64,000 nt of DNA from Mariniblastus sp. (lineage in GTDB: Bacteria > Planctomycetota > Planctomycetia > Pirellulales > Pirellulaceae), in contig JAQXDZ010000061.1 of NCBI GenBank assembly GCA_029251085.1, positions 46,210 to 110,209 of the forward strand. Direction: 5' to 3'. Positions 31,083 to 42,300 of this stretch are shown in pieces (position 1 is the first letter of the stretch; the number at the start of each line of letters is the position of its first letter). The position numbers were made by a program, and so were the translations under genes. Under the pieces are notes generated by a model that did not search any database, was not told the origin of the DNA, and saw only the letters and a program-made list of their open reading frames with translations.

Positions 31083-32531
31083 TTACTGCTTCAGCGATTG
31101 CTGAGCTTCATTTCTAAGCAGAAAACTCAAGATTAAACCAACCAGTACCCACCCTCCAATGATGGCAGTCGCCAACCACAACTCCTGATCCATCATGTAG
31201 GTCCAACTTCGGTAGACCATAAACAAACAAGCGCCGACAAATAAGACGGGAAGAACGGGATAAAACGGAACCCGATATCCCTCAAACTGCCCTTTGAAAC
31301 GGACGCGGTTAATCATCAAAGTAACGACGGTCAAACCGAGAAAAGACCAAAAATAGGGAGCATTAGATGCCGTCAAATTTTCCACACCGTTTTTGTCGTC
31401 CCCGAATGTTAAAATGTAGGCGATCGTGACCACCCCCTGCAGCAAAATCCCCCGCCAGCAACCTTTGCCCGATACGTCACCAGCTACGAGACGGAGACTT
31501 GGATAATCAACCGCCGTCGCCCAGTAAATTCTTGGACTGGTAAAGATCATTGCGTTGATCGCCCCAAGGCAGGAAACGCACACCAAAATCGAAAGTAGGT
31601 CTTTCCCCAAAGGCCCCATGTTCTGCTCGACCAACACGGAAGTCGCATTCTCCCACCGACTACCCAATGAAGCCATCTGCTCAAACCCTAACCCGGCAAC
31701 CAGCGCCAGATTGACAAGCAGATAGACCAATAGAACCACACCTGTACCCACAACCAACGCACGTAAGAGATTTCGTTTGGGGTTGCGTGTTTCACTTGCA
31801 ACAAAGGCGATATCGTTCCAGCCTCCAAATGTAAACATCACAAAAACCATGGAAAGCCAGAACCACTCCCAGGTCGATTCGCCAGAGTCCTCGGACGCAG
31901 ATGCCGAATCAACCGCGTTGCTTATTTGTGCGGGAACCTCCGCGAGCACGTCCTGATCGAGGCCTTCAGCACTCGGCCATACAAGGAATGCTGCCGCAAC
32001 AACGACTAAGATCCCAGCAACCTTGGCAACCGTCAGTAAATTTTGCGATGCTTTTCCAAAACGCACTCCAATCAAATTGGTAAGACTTAAACCAATGACG
32101 CTCAGCCCGGCAAAAGCATAAAGAGGCAGGGAATTGGGGAAAACTGAAACGGCAAACTCACCAAATATCATTGCCATCAAAGCGATACTCGTCGGGCGAA
32201 TTACCCAAAACGCCGCCCAGGAAAACGCAAACCCCACCCGGCAGTGATAACCTCGCTTGAGATAACCGTAATCGCCGCCGCGATCCGGATAGGTTGTCGT
32301 CAGTTCAGCGAAACAGAGTGCTCCCATGAGAGCAACCAATCCACCGGCGACCCAAACCGCTACTAGCCAAGTCACATTCGGAACATTGGAAGCAACGATC
32401 GCCGGCATCTTGAAAATCCCAGCTCCAATAATCGTGCCGACAATGATGCAAACACAATCAAAAAGCGTCAGCACGCGGGAAGTTGCTGAATTCGAGTCAC
32501 TCGACTCCATGGGTTCCTGTGATGAATTCAA
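31083..32531 (-). CDS. APC-family amino acid permease
   Basis: LFDCVCIIVGTIIGAGIFKMPAIVA plus ~12 TM segments; TFGGWNDIAFVASETRNPKRNLLRALVVGTG. Confidence 0.9.
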   Translation of the reverse strand: MNSSQEPMESSDSNSATSRVLTLFDCVCIIVGTIIGAGIFKMPAIVASNVPNVTWLVAVWVAGGLVALMGALCFAELTTTYPDRGGDYGYLKRGYHCRVGFAFSWAAFWVIRPTSIALMAMIFGEFAVSVFPNSLPLYAFAGLSVIGLSLTNLIGVRFGKASQNLLTVAKVAGILVVVAAAFLVWPSAEGLDQDVLAEVPAQISNAVDSASASEDSGESTWEWFWLSMVFVMFTFGGWNDIAFVASETRNPKRNLLRALVVGTGVVLLVYLLVNLALVAGLGFEQMASLGSRWENATSVLVEQNMGPLGKDLLSILVCVSCLGAINAMIFTSPRIYWATAVDYPSLRLVAGDVSGKGCWRGILLQGVVTIAYILTFGDDKNGVENLTASNAPYFWSFLGLTVVTLMINRVRFKGQFEGYRVPFYPVLPVLFVGACLFMVYRSWTYMMDQELWLATAIIGGWVLVGLILSFLLRNEAQQSLKQ

Positions 32532-32806
32532 TTCATTTCCTTAAAAAAGGCATCTTGAGATGTCGACGCATCCACTTCCTATGAATATCACAATCCTAGC
32601 ACGCTCACTCTCAACGATGCACTCCCAGATCGCAAACCGCCCCAAACCCCTTCAAAACCAAGCGAATGTCCAAAAATCACCCTTCAAATCCCCTACGTTG
32701 CTATAGACTAGCTCCACTCTCGGAGTAAAATAGTCCGAATTGAACGTCACCGCGATTTCGAACCTTCTTCGAAGATCGTTTTTTTTGAGAATTCCGAAGG
32801 GAATAC

Positions 32807-33025
32807 ATGGCCAAAGAAGAAGCCTTTGAAGTAGACGGCACTGTTACACAGGCGCTTGCTAACACACGTTTTCGCGTTGAACTTGAGACTGGCGATGAAG
32901 TCCTCGCTCATGTCGCCGGTAGAATGCGCAAGCACTTTATTCGAATTGTTCCCGGCGATAAGGTCCGAGTTGAACTTTCTCCATACGACTTAACCAAAGG
33001 TCGTATCGTTTACCGAGAACGATAA
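32807..33025 (+). CDS. infA: Translation initiation factor IF-1
   Basis: 72 aa; [66 protein letters not shown]. Confidence 0.97.
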   Translation: MAKEEAFEVDGTVTQALANTRFRVELETGDEVLAHVAGRMRKHFIRIVPGDKVRVELSPYDLTKGRIVYRER

Positions 33026-33166
33026 GAGCTTGCATTTCGGTCATTTCAGACCAAATCACCAACGAACGATTGGATCTCTTGGTGGTTGCAGGGCAATTTG
33101 CCGGGAAATCGAGAACTGACCGCTCGTTCTCCCTACATGCGCCGCTTCAACATTGACCGACAAATC

Positions 33167-33212
33167 GTGGATCGATCGCCCAAACGTTCAAATCATGGGC
33201 AAATCGATCCAC
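33167..33212. other. Strong stem-loop in intergenic region
   Basis: GTGGATCGAT-c-GCCC-aaacgttcaaatcat-GGGC-aa-ATCGATCCAC: 10+4 bp inverted repeat. Confidence 0.8.
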
Positions 33213-33533
33213 TCTTTGCTTAGTTCTCTCGACAATCTAAAACAAAGAGCCTGATTCCAAGGTAATGACTAAGGAAGGTGGTTCTTTGCTAAGTATCACT
33301 TCGTAACCGAACCGTTCCTACTTTTGCGAAACATTCTTACATTGCTTTGCTAGTTATTGCATCGAAAGCCCGTTGATGGACAATAAACCGAACGCATGAG
33401 CGTTTGATCGTTGTCCGCAAACGCATTTAAGAGATTAAAACAATCAATCGCCAAGATCTATTTCAGATGGATCCAAGTCGATTTTGTAAACCGTACCTAA
33501 TAATAAGCACCAACCAGAGTTTGGAGACCAAAC

Positions 33534-35189
33534 GTGAAGTCTTTATGTAAACCATTCGTTCTAAGTTTGCTGATAACCGCAATGACGCTGTTGCCAATGA
33601 GCAAAGCGTTCTGCCAAAGCACTCCGGAGCCCGCTGTTGTGGTCTCCATCAAACAAATTGACGAGCAAATATCAGATGTAAAATATCTGATGGACGCCGC
33701 CGGTTTCGGGCAAATGATGTTCTTCGTTGACGCGATGATCAAGCCATACACCAGCGGAATCGACGGAAAAAAAGACGCTGGCCTGATGCTTTACTTCACC
33801 GACGATTCTCCCATGCCTGAAATGGTTGGCTTTCTGCCAGTCACCAACATGGACGCTATTCTCGACACCGTCTCGCAGATGGCCGAAATCGATGAAGGTG
33901 ACGACATGACAACTATCATCATGGATTCCGGCGAGGAAATGTCCGTCAAAATGGACGGGGATTACGCTTTCTTTTCCATGAATGCTGGAATGCTGGAGTC
34001 GACCCCAAGCGTCCCTAAAGACGTCATGAAAGAACTCACAGAAAATTACAATATTGCTGCGAAAATTTTTGCAGAAAACATTCCCGCTGCGATGAAAGAC
34101 CAAGCGATGGGCTTGATTCGTTCAAGCGCCGAAATGACTCAGTCCCAACTTGGCGACGAGACCGATCTCGATCTCCAGATGGAACAACTCGAGATGCTTA
34201 TGACCCAGTCTGAGAGCATCACGGTCGGAATCGGCATCGACGAAGATAACAAGAAAATGATGATGGACTTTGGCTTTAAAGGAACGCCAAACTCCGATCT
34301 TGCTGCAAAGCTTGCAGACTCTGCCCCTAAGAAGCCTTCGAACTTCACTGGTTTCGTCATGGACGGAGCGGCAATGACTTTGAACCAGTCAGGGTCAATT
34401 TCGGGTGAAGACGCTGCAAATTACACCACAATGCTAGGTGATCTCGTTCCATCGATGATGGAAGAACTAGGTTACGAAATGGACTTGTCAGACGACAAGC
34501 TCGACACCATCGAAAAAGCAATGAATACCATTGTCGAGGTGGCAGAAGAGACGCTCCAAAACGGTGTCGTCGACATGGGTGCTGTAATCATGATGGATAA
34601 AGAGGACGTTAATTTCGCCATGGGCATGCAATTAACTAACCCTAAAAAACTTGAATCGGCCGTAAAGGCACTCTCCAAGATGGCGGAAGAACAGGCTCCG
34701 GGAGAACTGGATGTCAATTTGAATTCTGGCAGCCACAAGGATGTTACTTTCCATACTATTAATGTCGATACTTCAACCGCCCCTGACGAATTTCAAGAAG
34801 TTGTTGGCTCGTCGCTTTCGATGGTCGTTGGTATTGGAAAGGACACTGCCTACATCGGCCTCGGCACCAATCCCGAAAGCATCATCAAAAAAGCGATGGA
34901 TGCGAGTGCCAAGAATGATGGCAAAGGCAAGCCGCAATCACCAGCAATGGCAATGAGCTTCAACCTAATTCCGATGCTTGAAATGGCTGCTCGTGTTAAC
35001 GATGAGCCTATGATGAACGAGTTGATTGACACTCTCAAGGAATCGGGAAGCAGTGAGATCAACATGACTTACGTCATCGACGATGGTATTAACTTCCGAG
35101 TTGAAATCCAGGAAGGCGTCTTCGCTCTTCTGGGATCCGCTGGTACTCAATTGCAAGCCCAGGGCCTCGGTGGCAACGAAGATTTTTAA
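33534..35189 (+). CDS. Secreted hypothetical protein
   Basis: 551 aa, N-terminal signal peptide (FVLSLLITAMTLLPMSKAFC), Met- and acid-rich; followed by a terminator. Confidence 0.8.
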   Translation: MKSLCKPFVLSLLITAMTLLPMSKAFCQSTPEPAVVVSIKQIDEQISDVKYLMDAAGFGQMMFFVDAMIKPYTSGIDGKKDAGLMLYFTDDSPMPEMVGFLPVTNMDAILDTVSQMAEIDEGDDMTTIIMDSGEEMSVKMDGDYAFFSMNAGMLESTPSVPKDVMKELTENYNIAAKIFAENIPAAMKDQAMGLIRSSAEMTQSQLGDETDLDLQMEQLEMLMTQSESITVGIGIDEDNKKMMMDFGFKGTPNSDLAAKLADSAPKKPSNFTGFVMDGAAMTLNQSGSISGEDAANYTTMLGDLVPSMMEELGYEMDLSDDKLDTIEKAMNTIVEVAEETLQNGVVDMGAVIMMDKEDVNFAMGMQLTNPKKLESAVKALSKMAEEQAPGELDVNLNSGSHKDVTFHTINVDTSTAPDEFQEVVGSSLSMVVGIGKDTAYIGLGTNPESIIKKAMDASAKNDGKGKPQSPAMAMSFNLIPMLEMAARVNDEPMMNELIDTLKESGSSEINMTYVIDDGINFRVEIQEGVFALLGSAGTQLQAQGLGGNEDF

Positions 35190-35243
35190 TTAGTTCGAAT
35201 GTAGTCACAGCCGTGACGAAAGCGATTCGAAACAGAAATCCCA

Positions 35244-35280
35244 AAGGGCAGTCTCCTCAGAGGCTGCCCTTTTTTTTGTT
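35244..35280 (+). terminator. Rho-independent terminator after 33534..35189
   Basis: aaGGGCAGtctcctcagagGCTGCCCttttttttg. Confidence 0.88.
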
Positions 35281-35318
35281 ACAAAAAAAAAGGCCGAATC
35301 CAATTGGATCCGACCTTC
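35281..35318 (-). terminator. Rho-independent terminator for the convergent gene 35367..36767
   Basis: On - strand AAGGTCGGATCCaattGGATTCGGCC followed by TTTTTTTTT. Confidence 0.75.
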
Positions 35319-35366
35319 GAAAACAAATACTAGCTTGGCGATTCAAACCGCCATTTTGTACTTTAA

Positions 35367-36767
35367 TTAATTCTGCGGTGCAGGAGTGGGTGTTGGCTGA
35401 TTCAAATCAAACCCCTCAAGACTCTCGTTGGGGAAAAATGCTTTTTCAAATCTTGCATCGTTCTTTTTTACATTCTTCCGTTGCTGTGCAGCCCAGGCAG
35501 CAAGAATCGATCCGTCGCCGTATTTCTGAGCTTCTGCCTCACAACCCCATTGAGACCATTGCTCAAATGTAATGTTTCGGGATTTGCAACTCTCTGCAAA
35601 ACTAGCATCGCACTGGCTGCAACCACCCGGTTGGCCACCGCAACCCGGGCAAGCAGCCGGGTCCTGCTTCGCGACTTCTGGGCGTGGCGCCAAGAGAGCA
35701 CGGCGATATGCAAATTCACCGGCGAAGTTGTTCAACCAACCGGTCGTCTCCGCTGAGGTCATCGTAAAATCAATAACCTTAGGGCTGACATTGTTTACTG
35801 GTGATTGCTCACTCGAGACATCAATTCCGATCAGACCTGCACCGTCGACACCGACTGCAGCTAATCCATACGAACCGTCTGGGACATCATTAAAAGCAAA
35901 AGTACCGTAGTTATCCGTCGTGGTTGAAGCAACAACGATGTCACCTTGAAAGAGCATTACTTTCGTCGACCGAACATCAACCGGCCTTCCGTTAAGAGAG
36001 TTCATTTGGTGAACTCGGCCAACCAATCGGCCGTCGGCAAGCCGCGATACCGAGCGGCTCGAAAGCGAGGTCGCAGCAACTGATGTGGGAAGATTTCTTG
36101 CAAGTCCCTCAAATCCAAACAGAGCGGCGGGAGCATCTGGCCCCTGTCCCGTCCGATAGGCTCCAAAGACACGGAAATTGACTTGAGGTGAGTAGTACTT
36201 GATCCAATCGGTGTTGATTGTCGTGCGATTCTGAAATGCAGTGGCACTAATTCGGTTTCCGATTTCACCTTTGTTGTTGGGATTGTTTTGAAGGATATTC
36301 AAACCGAAGGCAAAGAAACCGTTGTTACCCCAACCAATAATCGAATAAGCCCCATGGGTGACGTTATTAAATTCAAAGCGTCCCCCGGCGTTTAGAGTCG
36401 TTTGCTTGACCAGTCGCCCACGATTCAACAAAAAGATTTGCATTCCCGAGACGTCTGCGCCTGCTGCCGCGGTGACTGAACCATCAAATCGACCATTCGA
36501 ATCGACCATGATCCAGTTCCCTCGAAGGGTATCGCTGACGCGATCACCACTGGCAATGTGGGTGACTTCCTGCCAACCGGCAAACCGCGGATTGACGAGG
36601 TTCCGCGTCTCTTCCATAAAATCCGCGTTTGCTGACACTTCAGAACCAAGGTCTAAGCCTTCGGGTCCGTCAGGAGCATTCAAATCTTGTGCAGCGACCT
36701 GACTCGAAATGAATGGCAGACAGATCAAGGTGGTCAGAATTGAGCTGAAAACGATTTTTAGATTCAT
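35367..36767 (-). CDS. Secreted protein with carboxypeptidase-regulatory/Cna-B-like domains
   Basis: Signal peptide; two segments resembling GxFxFxxVxxGxY (GGRFEFNNVTHGAYSIIGW; YGTFAFNDVPDGSYGLAAVG). Confidence 0.7.
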   Translation of the reverse strand: MNLKIVFSSILTTLICLPFISSQVAAQDLNAPDGPEGLDLGSEVSANADFMEETRNLVNPRFAGWQEVTHIASGDRVSDTLRGNWIMVDSNGRFDGSVTAAAGADVSGMQIFLLNRGRLVKQTTLNAGGRFEFNNVTHGAYSIIGWGNNGFFAFGLNILQNNPNNKGEIGNRISATAFQNRTTINTDWIKYYSPQVNFRVFGAYRTGQGPDAPAALFGFEGLARNLPTSVAATSLSSRSVSRLADGRLVGRVHQMNSLNGRPVDVRSTKVMLFQGDIVVASTTTDNYGTFAFNDVPDGSYGLAAVGVDGAGLIGIDVSSEQSPVNNVSPKVIDFTMTSAETTGWLNNFAGEFAYRRALLAPRPEVAKQDPAACPGCGGQPGGCSQCDASFAESCKSRNITFEQWSQWGCEAEAQKYGDGSILAAWAAQQRKNVKKNDARFEKAFFPNESLEGFDLNQPTPTPAPQN

Positions 36768-37217
36768 GGTACGTTCTTTTCTAGCTAACAGCGATTATCA
36801 CTCTTCATGGAAGCGAACCTGCACTCACAGATTGATCAGTCACCAAAGGACCCAACTCTGCCAGTAACTTAGCCAAACTTCATCAAACGATTTGCACGAT
36901 GTTATCGAATGGTTTGGACAGTCCACTTAACAATCGAATCGACTTTCCTTATCGATCAAGCAAGCCGGAAACAGACGATTAACAGGTTTGCAACGAAACC
37001 ACTGACGCCTGTATCAACCCGGCGCGCATTTTCGATTTCAACCTTTGCGCGCGTCTTGGCGAATACTCGGCTGAAACGCGTCGAATGGTTTCAGCAAGCA
37101 AATCACCTGAGGTAGACCTTGAGTGCAATTCCGGTTGTGATGCCGGAGATCGGTCAGAAAACCAAACGATCCCAACAACCCGTAAACTTTGACTTCGACG
37201 TGATGAATTACCGCTCG

Positions 37218-37958
37218 CTAACGCTGAAGATCCGCGACCGTTTTTTTCAGTTCGTCCACGTCCAATCGCAACTGAGCCAATTCCTGCTGAATTGCAGCCC
37301 AGTCAATTTGAGGCACACTCGCGATCGACTCTGTTGGTGAGGCAGCCTTCGACGGTCGCTCCAAATCACCCGTATCCAAGGTCGAGTATCGAGATCTCAA
37401 ACCCTCCAGTTCGCCAGGTTCATAGAGCCCGTGGGTCACGATTTGACCACGCCCCGAAGGAGTTAGGGGGATCACCAAACGCTGCTCAATGAGAGAAGCA
37501 ATGATTGGCCGCAGCTCTCCTAAATCGGAAATCTTGGTCATTCGAGAAGCTCTTCCTCGTAACTCACCAAGCGTTTGTTCGCCGCGAAGCAATAATTCCG
37601 CCATCACAGCAAGGGCCGCCGTATCCACTCCCATCCACTCGTAAAGTTGGTGCTTAAACTTTGGAACGCGTCCGCCCGAATGCACCTCGACAACAGCTCC
37701 CAGTTGCCTCAGATCATAAAGTGCCTGCTCAACCTGATCCTCTCGAAGATCGAGTTGCGGACTTCGATTACTTTTCTGGTTCGATGCGGTTTTGATACCG
37801 TTTAATGTCATTGGGTAGACATCCGGAGTCGTTTTTGATTTCTCAACCAAAACCCCAGCAACTCGCCGCTGAATATGACTCAACGCACACCAGCGTGCCG
37901 AGCCATTAATTGCTTCCTCCGCTTCGTGAGCATTGGATGCATCGTCATTAGAATTCAT
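37218..37958 (-). CDS. YceH/DUF480-family protein
   Basis: RRVAGVLVEKSKTTPDVYPMTLNGIKTASNQKSNRSPQLDL...LRQLGAVVEVHSGGRVPKFKHQLYE...AELLLRGEQTLGELRGRASRM; C-terminal coiled coil. Confidence 0.9.
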   Translation of the reverse strand: MNSNDDASNAHEAEEAINGSARWCALSHIQRRVAGVLVEKSKTTPDVYPMTLNGIKTASNQKSNRSPQLDLREDQVEQALYDLRQLGAVVEVHSGGRVPKFKHQLYEWMGVDTAALAVMAELLLRGEQTLGELRGRASRMTKISDLGELRPIIASLIEQRLVIPLTPSGRGQIVTHGLYEPGELEGLRSRYSTLDTGDLERPSKAASPTESIASVPQIDWAAIQQELAQLRLDVDELKKTVADLQR

Positions 37959-38200
37959 GTCGAACTACCCAGTCGAAATGTTTTTGAATTAACCGCATCT
38001 GCTGGACGAGTCGCTTTTCAACGGGATTACGGATTTCCAGAAGGCAGATGTCCTAAATTATAACCAGATGATTCTTCCGGAGAGAATACATCATCCATGG
38101 AAAAACAAAGACCGCTACGATTTCCAGAAAATTGCCGGCCCTCCCGAGATTCCTTACGGACGGCTTGATTTCAACCACCCCACACTGGCATACTGACGCC

Positions 38201-39286
38201 ATGTTCGATCGCAATCAACTTCTCGAAATCGTTAATGGCAACCGAAAGGGCATGGTCGCTGCCATAATCCGCGTTGGTCTAGGGTGTTTCACGCCGGTCT
38301 ATCGGGCAGCAATTTATCTACGCAATCGAAAATTCAATATCGCCTTGAAACAGAGTAACGATCAGATCATTCGGAACGCTGGTATTCCTGTAATCTCCGT
38401 TGGCAACCTGACCACCGGGGGAACCGGAAAAACACCAATGGTTATTTGGATAGCCAAACAACTTCGTTGCAGTGGATTGCGGGTGGCACTTGTCAGCAGA
38501 GGCTATGGCTCTGAAAATCGCGACGGAGTCGATGGCCCCAACGACGAAGCCCTCGAGATGGAGCACCGACTCCCCGATGTACCACATCTGCAAGATCCGG
38601 ATCGCTACCGAATGACTCAAATTGCGTGCCATGAACTTGATTCAGAAATCATTGTTCTCGACGACGCATTCCAACACCGCCAACTGGCTCGCAATCTCGA
38701 CATTGTCTTAATTGACGCCACCGCGCCTTTTGGGTTTAACCGATTATTGCCTCGTGGCCTGTTGCGAGAACCACTTGATGGCCTGTCGCGAGCTGACCTC
38801 ATTGTACTAACCCGCATCCATTTGATTTCGATTCCTAACCGCAACACGATCGTCCAAAAGATCAAACGCTACGCGCCCAATACCGCGATTGCGGAAACCC
38901 GAACCCGCGCCAGTCATCTTCTACAATTCGATGGACAAACAGAGGAGATCTCTAAACTAGAAGGCCAGCCAATTTTCTTTTTTTGCGGCATCGGCAACCC
39001 GGAAAACTTCAAGCTCTCATTGGAAAGGCTTGATTGCAAGATCGTCGGATCTGTAAGTTATGCCGATCATTATCACTATCAACGGAGCGATTTGGAACAC
39101 ATTGGTGATTCTGCAAAATCCAATGGAGCCACGCTGATTATCTGCACCCATAAAGATCTGGTAAAACTCGGCACCAATCGACTTGGCGGGATTCCCGTTT
39201 ATGCGATGGTCGTTGATGTGGAATTTGTGAGCGGTGAAAAAGAAGTGAAAGAACACTTAGAACGACTGATCAAACCGGCTAGCTAA
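38201..39286 (+). CDS. lpxK: Tetraacyldisaccharide 4'-kinase
   Basis: PVISVGNLTTGGTGKTPMVIWIAKQLR, VALVSRGYGSE, IIVLDDAFQHRQLARNLDIVLIDATAPFG; start uncertain (38132 or 38201). Confidence 0.9.
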   Translation: MFDRNQLLEIVNGNRKGMVAAIIRVGLGCFTPVYRAAIYLRNRKFNIALKQSNDQIIRNAGIPVISVGNLTTGGTGKTPMVIWIAKQLRCSGLRVALVSRGYGSENRDGVDGPNDEALEMEHRLPDVPHLQDPDRYRMTQIACHELDSEIIVLDDAFQHRQLARNLDIVLIDATAPFGFNRLLPRGLLREPLDGLSRADLIVLTRIHLISIPNRNTIVQKIKRYAPNTAIAETRTRASHLLQFDGQTEEISKLEGQPIFFFCGIGNPENFKLSLERLDCKIVGSVSYADHYHYQRSDLEHIGDSAKSNGATLIICTHKDLVKLGTNRLGGIPVYAMVVDVEFVSGEKEVKEHLERLIKPAS

Positions 39287-39300
39287 TCGAGACCGGTGAC

Positions 39301-42300
39301 CTATTTCGCAGAAGATTTCCGCTGAGGAACCAGGTTCCTAATTCGGCGAAACATCGGAACTTTCGGCTCCTCAATTTCTTGAATTTCATTAGTCTCGTCC
39401 TGTATTGCGTCAGTGCCTAATGGACTGGCTCCGACAGGCTTCACGATTTCACCGACGCTTTGGACTCCCGATCTGACAGGAACATCTTTCAACGCAATAA
39501 ATTGATCGAGGAACTTAGGCCAATAGCTAGTCAGCAACTGCCGACACCGCTCGTAACCAATTGGATCGGAAAGCAACGGTGTTGTACTCGCCAGCATTTG
39601 CGTCATGGCTTTGACATCATTTTCGTCAAACCAACGATCAAAGACTTCCACATTATCGATACTCACTTGCCCGGGCCCCATCAAATCAAACCCAATGCGA
39701 ACATCCGTCAGCCCTTCAGATGGAAGATCGTCAAAGTGAACCGCGAATCGTTTCCACCGCGCTTCGATTTGATTCGCTTCTGAATCTGGTGAAAGGCTTC
39801 CAACTGAGCCAAATCGGTAATAATTTAGGCCTTCGGCTCGCCCTTCGAGAGCTAACCGCAAGGGTGGCTGTTGATCAGGTTTTTCAGTTTTAAGCCAAAC
39901 CGAAATGGACACCCTTCCTGTTTCAGTGACTTCGAATTTATTACTCCGAACCCAGACCACTTTGCTTTCGTCACCGGTCAGTCGCAGCGAAGCAGATCCT
40001 TGAATCACATTAGGATCAGAACCTGCAGGGTGGTTGATCAGTTCCACAAACCCCTTTGGCTGTGGGATGGTGGTCCAACCGATAAAATTCGATTGCCCAT
40101 CGAACTCAAAACCACTGTTTTCGAGAACGCCGAGCGGCTGGGGACTCGCCGATTTTGTTAATTTTGACTTGAGGGTAAGCACTTGTCTCTGCAGCGCATT
40201 GTCTGCCGCGTCCGGAAGCGCAAAATCGAAATCAGTGACCGCTGCTCCCGATTTCATTTTCCCACCCAGCAACCCGTAAGCCGGAATCTCAAAAGTAACT
40301 TGACTACTGAGACCCTCGGGGTTTGCTTCGGTCTCGTCAGTTGGTTTATCCGTTGCAACCTGGGCTGTTCGAATAACTTCGAAACGAGAATCGGAAAATG
40401 ACTCAATCGTCTCGACCGGTGAATCTTTACCACTCAATGACAGGCGAACACGATTCGGCCACGGTGACGAATTGGCGACGTAAAAGTAGGTTTCGTTTTC
40501 GAATTCTAATTGCCTCACCGCCAAATGTCCTAACTCTGGTTTTGGAAACCGCTCCGACGAGACATCGGCAAACGGCTCATCAGGCAATCTCGCAAACACT
40601 TCCATCAACTCCTGCAGTTCCGAACCCTGGCCAAACGAGAGCGTCACACCGCCATCGATAAACATTCGAGAATCACGAGTCTTAATACTCTGAAGAAATC
40701 GTTGACGGCTAAGACCATTGCCCTGAATCATTGGCTGCAAACGCATCAATGGCGACTGCTGCTCTCCAAATGGCACCTGCTCTTCAAGTTGTGCGAAATG
40801 AGCCCACGTCGAACGATGCGAGAAGATATCAGCGGGGTAATTCAAATTTGAAAAAAACTGTTTTGCCTGATCAGAATTTTCAACATTAGAATCTACCCGT
40901 CGAGACGCCAGCGATTGGCCCGGGGCAATGCGATGAGGTTGAAGAAGAATCAGCTCGCCTTGATTTTCTTTCGCCGAAGCAACCCGACTCAGTTGATTGT
41001 CAAATCCCATGTGAAGCATGATTTTTTTGAAATCAGGGTTGGCGTGCAAACTGGGAGAAAACGCCGAAGCTGTTTCATCATTTCGATAGAGATCCACCGG
41101 AGCTAAGTACAACTTGCCCGCTGGCTTCGCCCGCATCACCTCATTAGCCAAATCTTGATACCAATGTCGCATCTGTGCTGCCCGCCACTGAGCCCATTGC
41201 TCTGCATGGGTGCCCAGCAAAATCTCTTGAATCCCAAGCCATTCCTTAGGAACGCCCTTCAAATCCGACTGCGATTGAATGAATCTCTGAATGGTCAGCG
41301 AATCGTATCCCCAATGTCGACCGGGCAATAAGGCATACGTGTCAGGGCGGCAGATGATGCTGACCCCTTCGAATGCCTCAAAGGATTGATAGCGATTCGA
41401 CAGCTCTGAAACAATCCGCCGGACTGAACGTTGCACCAAAGGATTGAGCGGATTGTAGATTGGAAGGCGATTATTGGATTTCGCAAACTCCCGCCTTTGG
41501 CCATTCAGATCGTACATGTCAAAATCAGAATCTGTGCCATCTCGGCGGCGTTCCGCCTCCACTTCCGGTAACGGCCCCGACAACGCCAGTGTAGGCACCA
41601 GATCTAAACCCTCGCGCTCAAACATCCGAAACAACATTTCCAGAACATCTTTTCGGATGGGGTCCTGGCCATTGGTAAAAAAGATACCCGTGTCGTGTTT
41701 AGGGGAGGGCAGTAGCAGGTTGCTCGGATAAATCGAACTTCCGTCAGAAGCAACGGTGACAAACGCACCACCGTAGCCATTCGCTTTTAAATGCTGGACA
41801 AACCTCGTGGCACCCTCGTAAAAAAACTGCCAATCATCGAGGGGTTCACTTACCAGCGGATCGATCTTCTCCAACACTCCAAAATTCTCTGAAAACAGCG
41901 GCATCTCATAAAAAGCCATTAACTTGCGATTGTCCGTACTCACCACGTCTTTCGACGGCAAACGATCGGGGCCAGCTTTGATTTTGACCGAACCAACAGT
42001 TGCCTTTTCCGTTTGATGACGATTCGCGATCAAAAGATAGGGCGAGTTCGTTTCGGGCCACACGGTCAAACTCAAACGTCGAGTTTGAATTCCTTTTTTT
42101 GAACGAGGCAGCAACGATTTTTCAATTTGCACTCCAGAGTCGAACCCATAATTGGGAACTTGGCCGTTAGCATCTGGCTGTAAAAAACTAACACCAATCG
42201 CAGTTCCCTCAGCTGCCAAATACTCAATTTCAATAATATGAGGTTGCCCAAGTTCACCGACAGTTAACGGAATCGCCTGCCAACCGCCCGGAGCAAGTTC

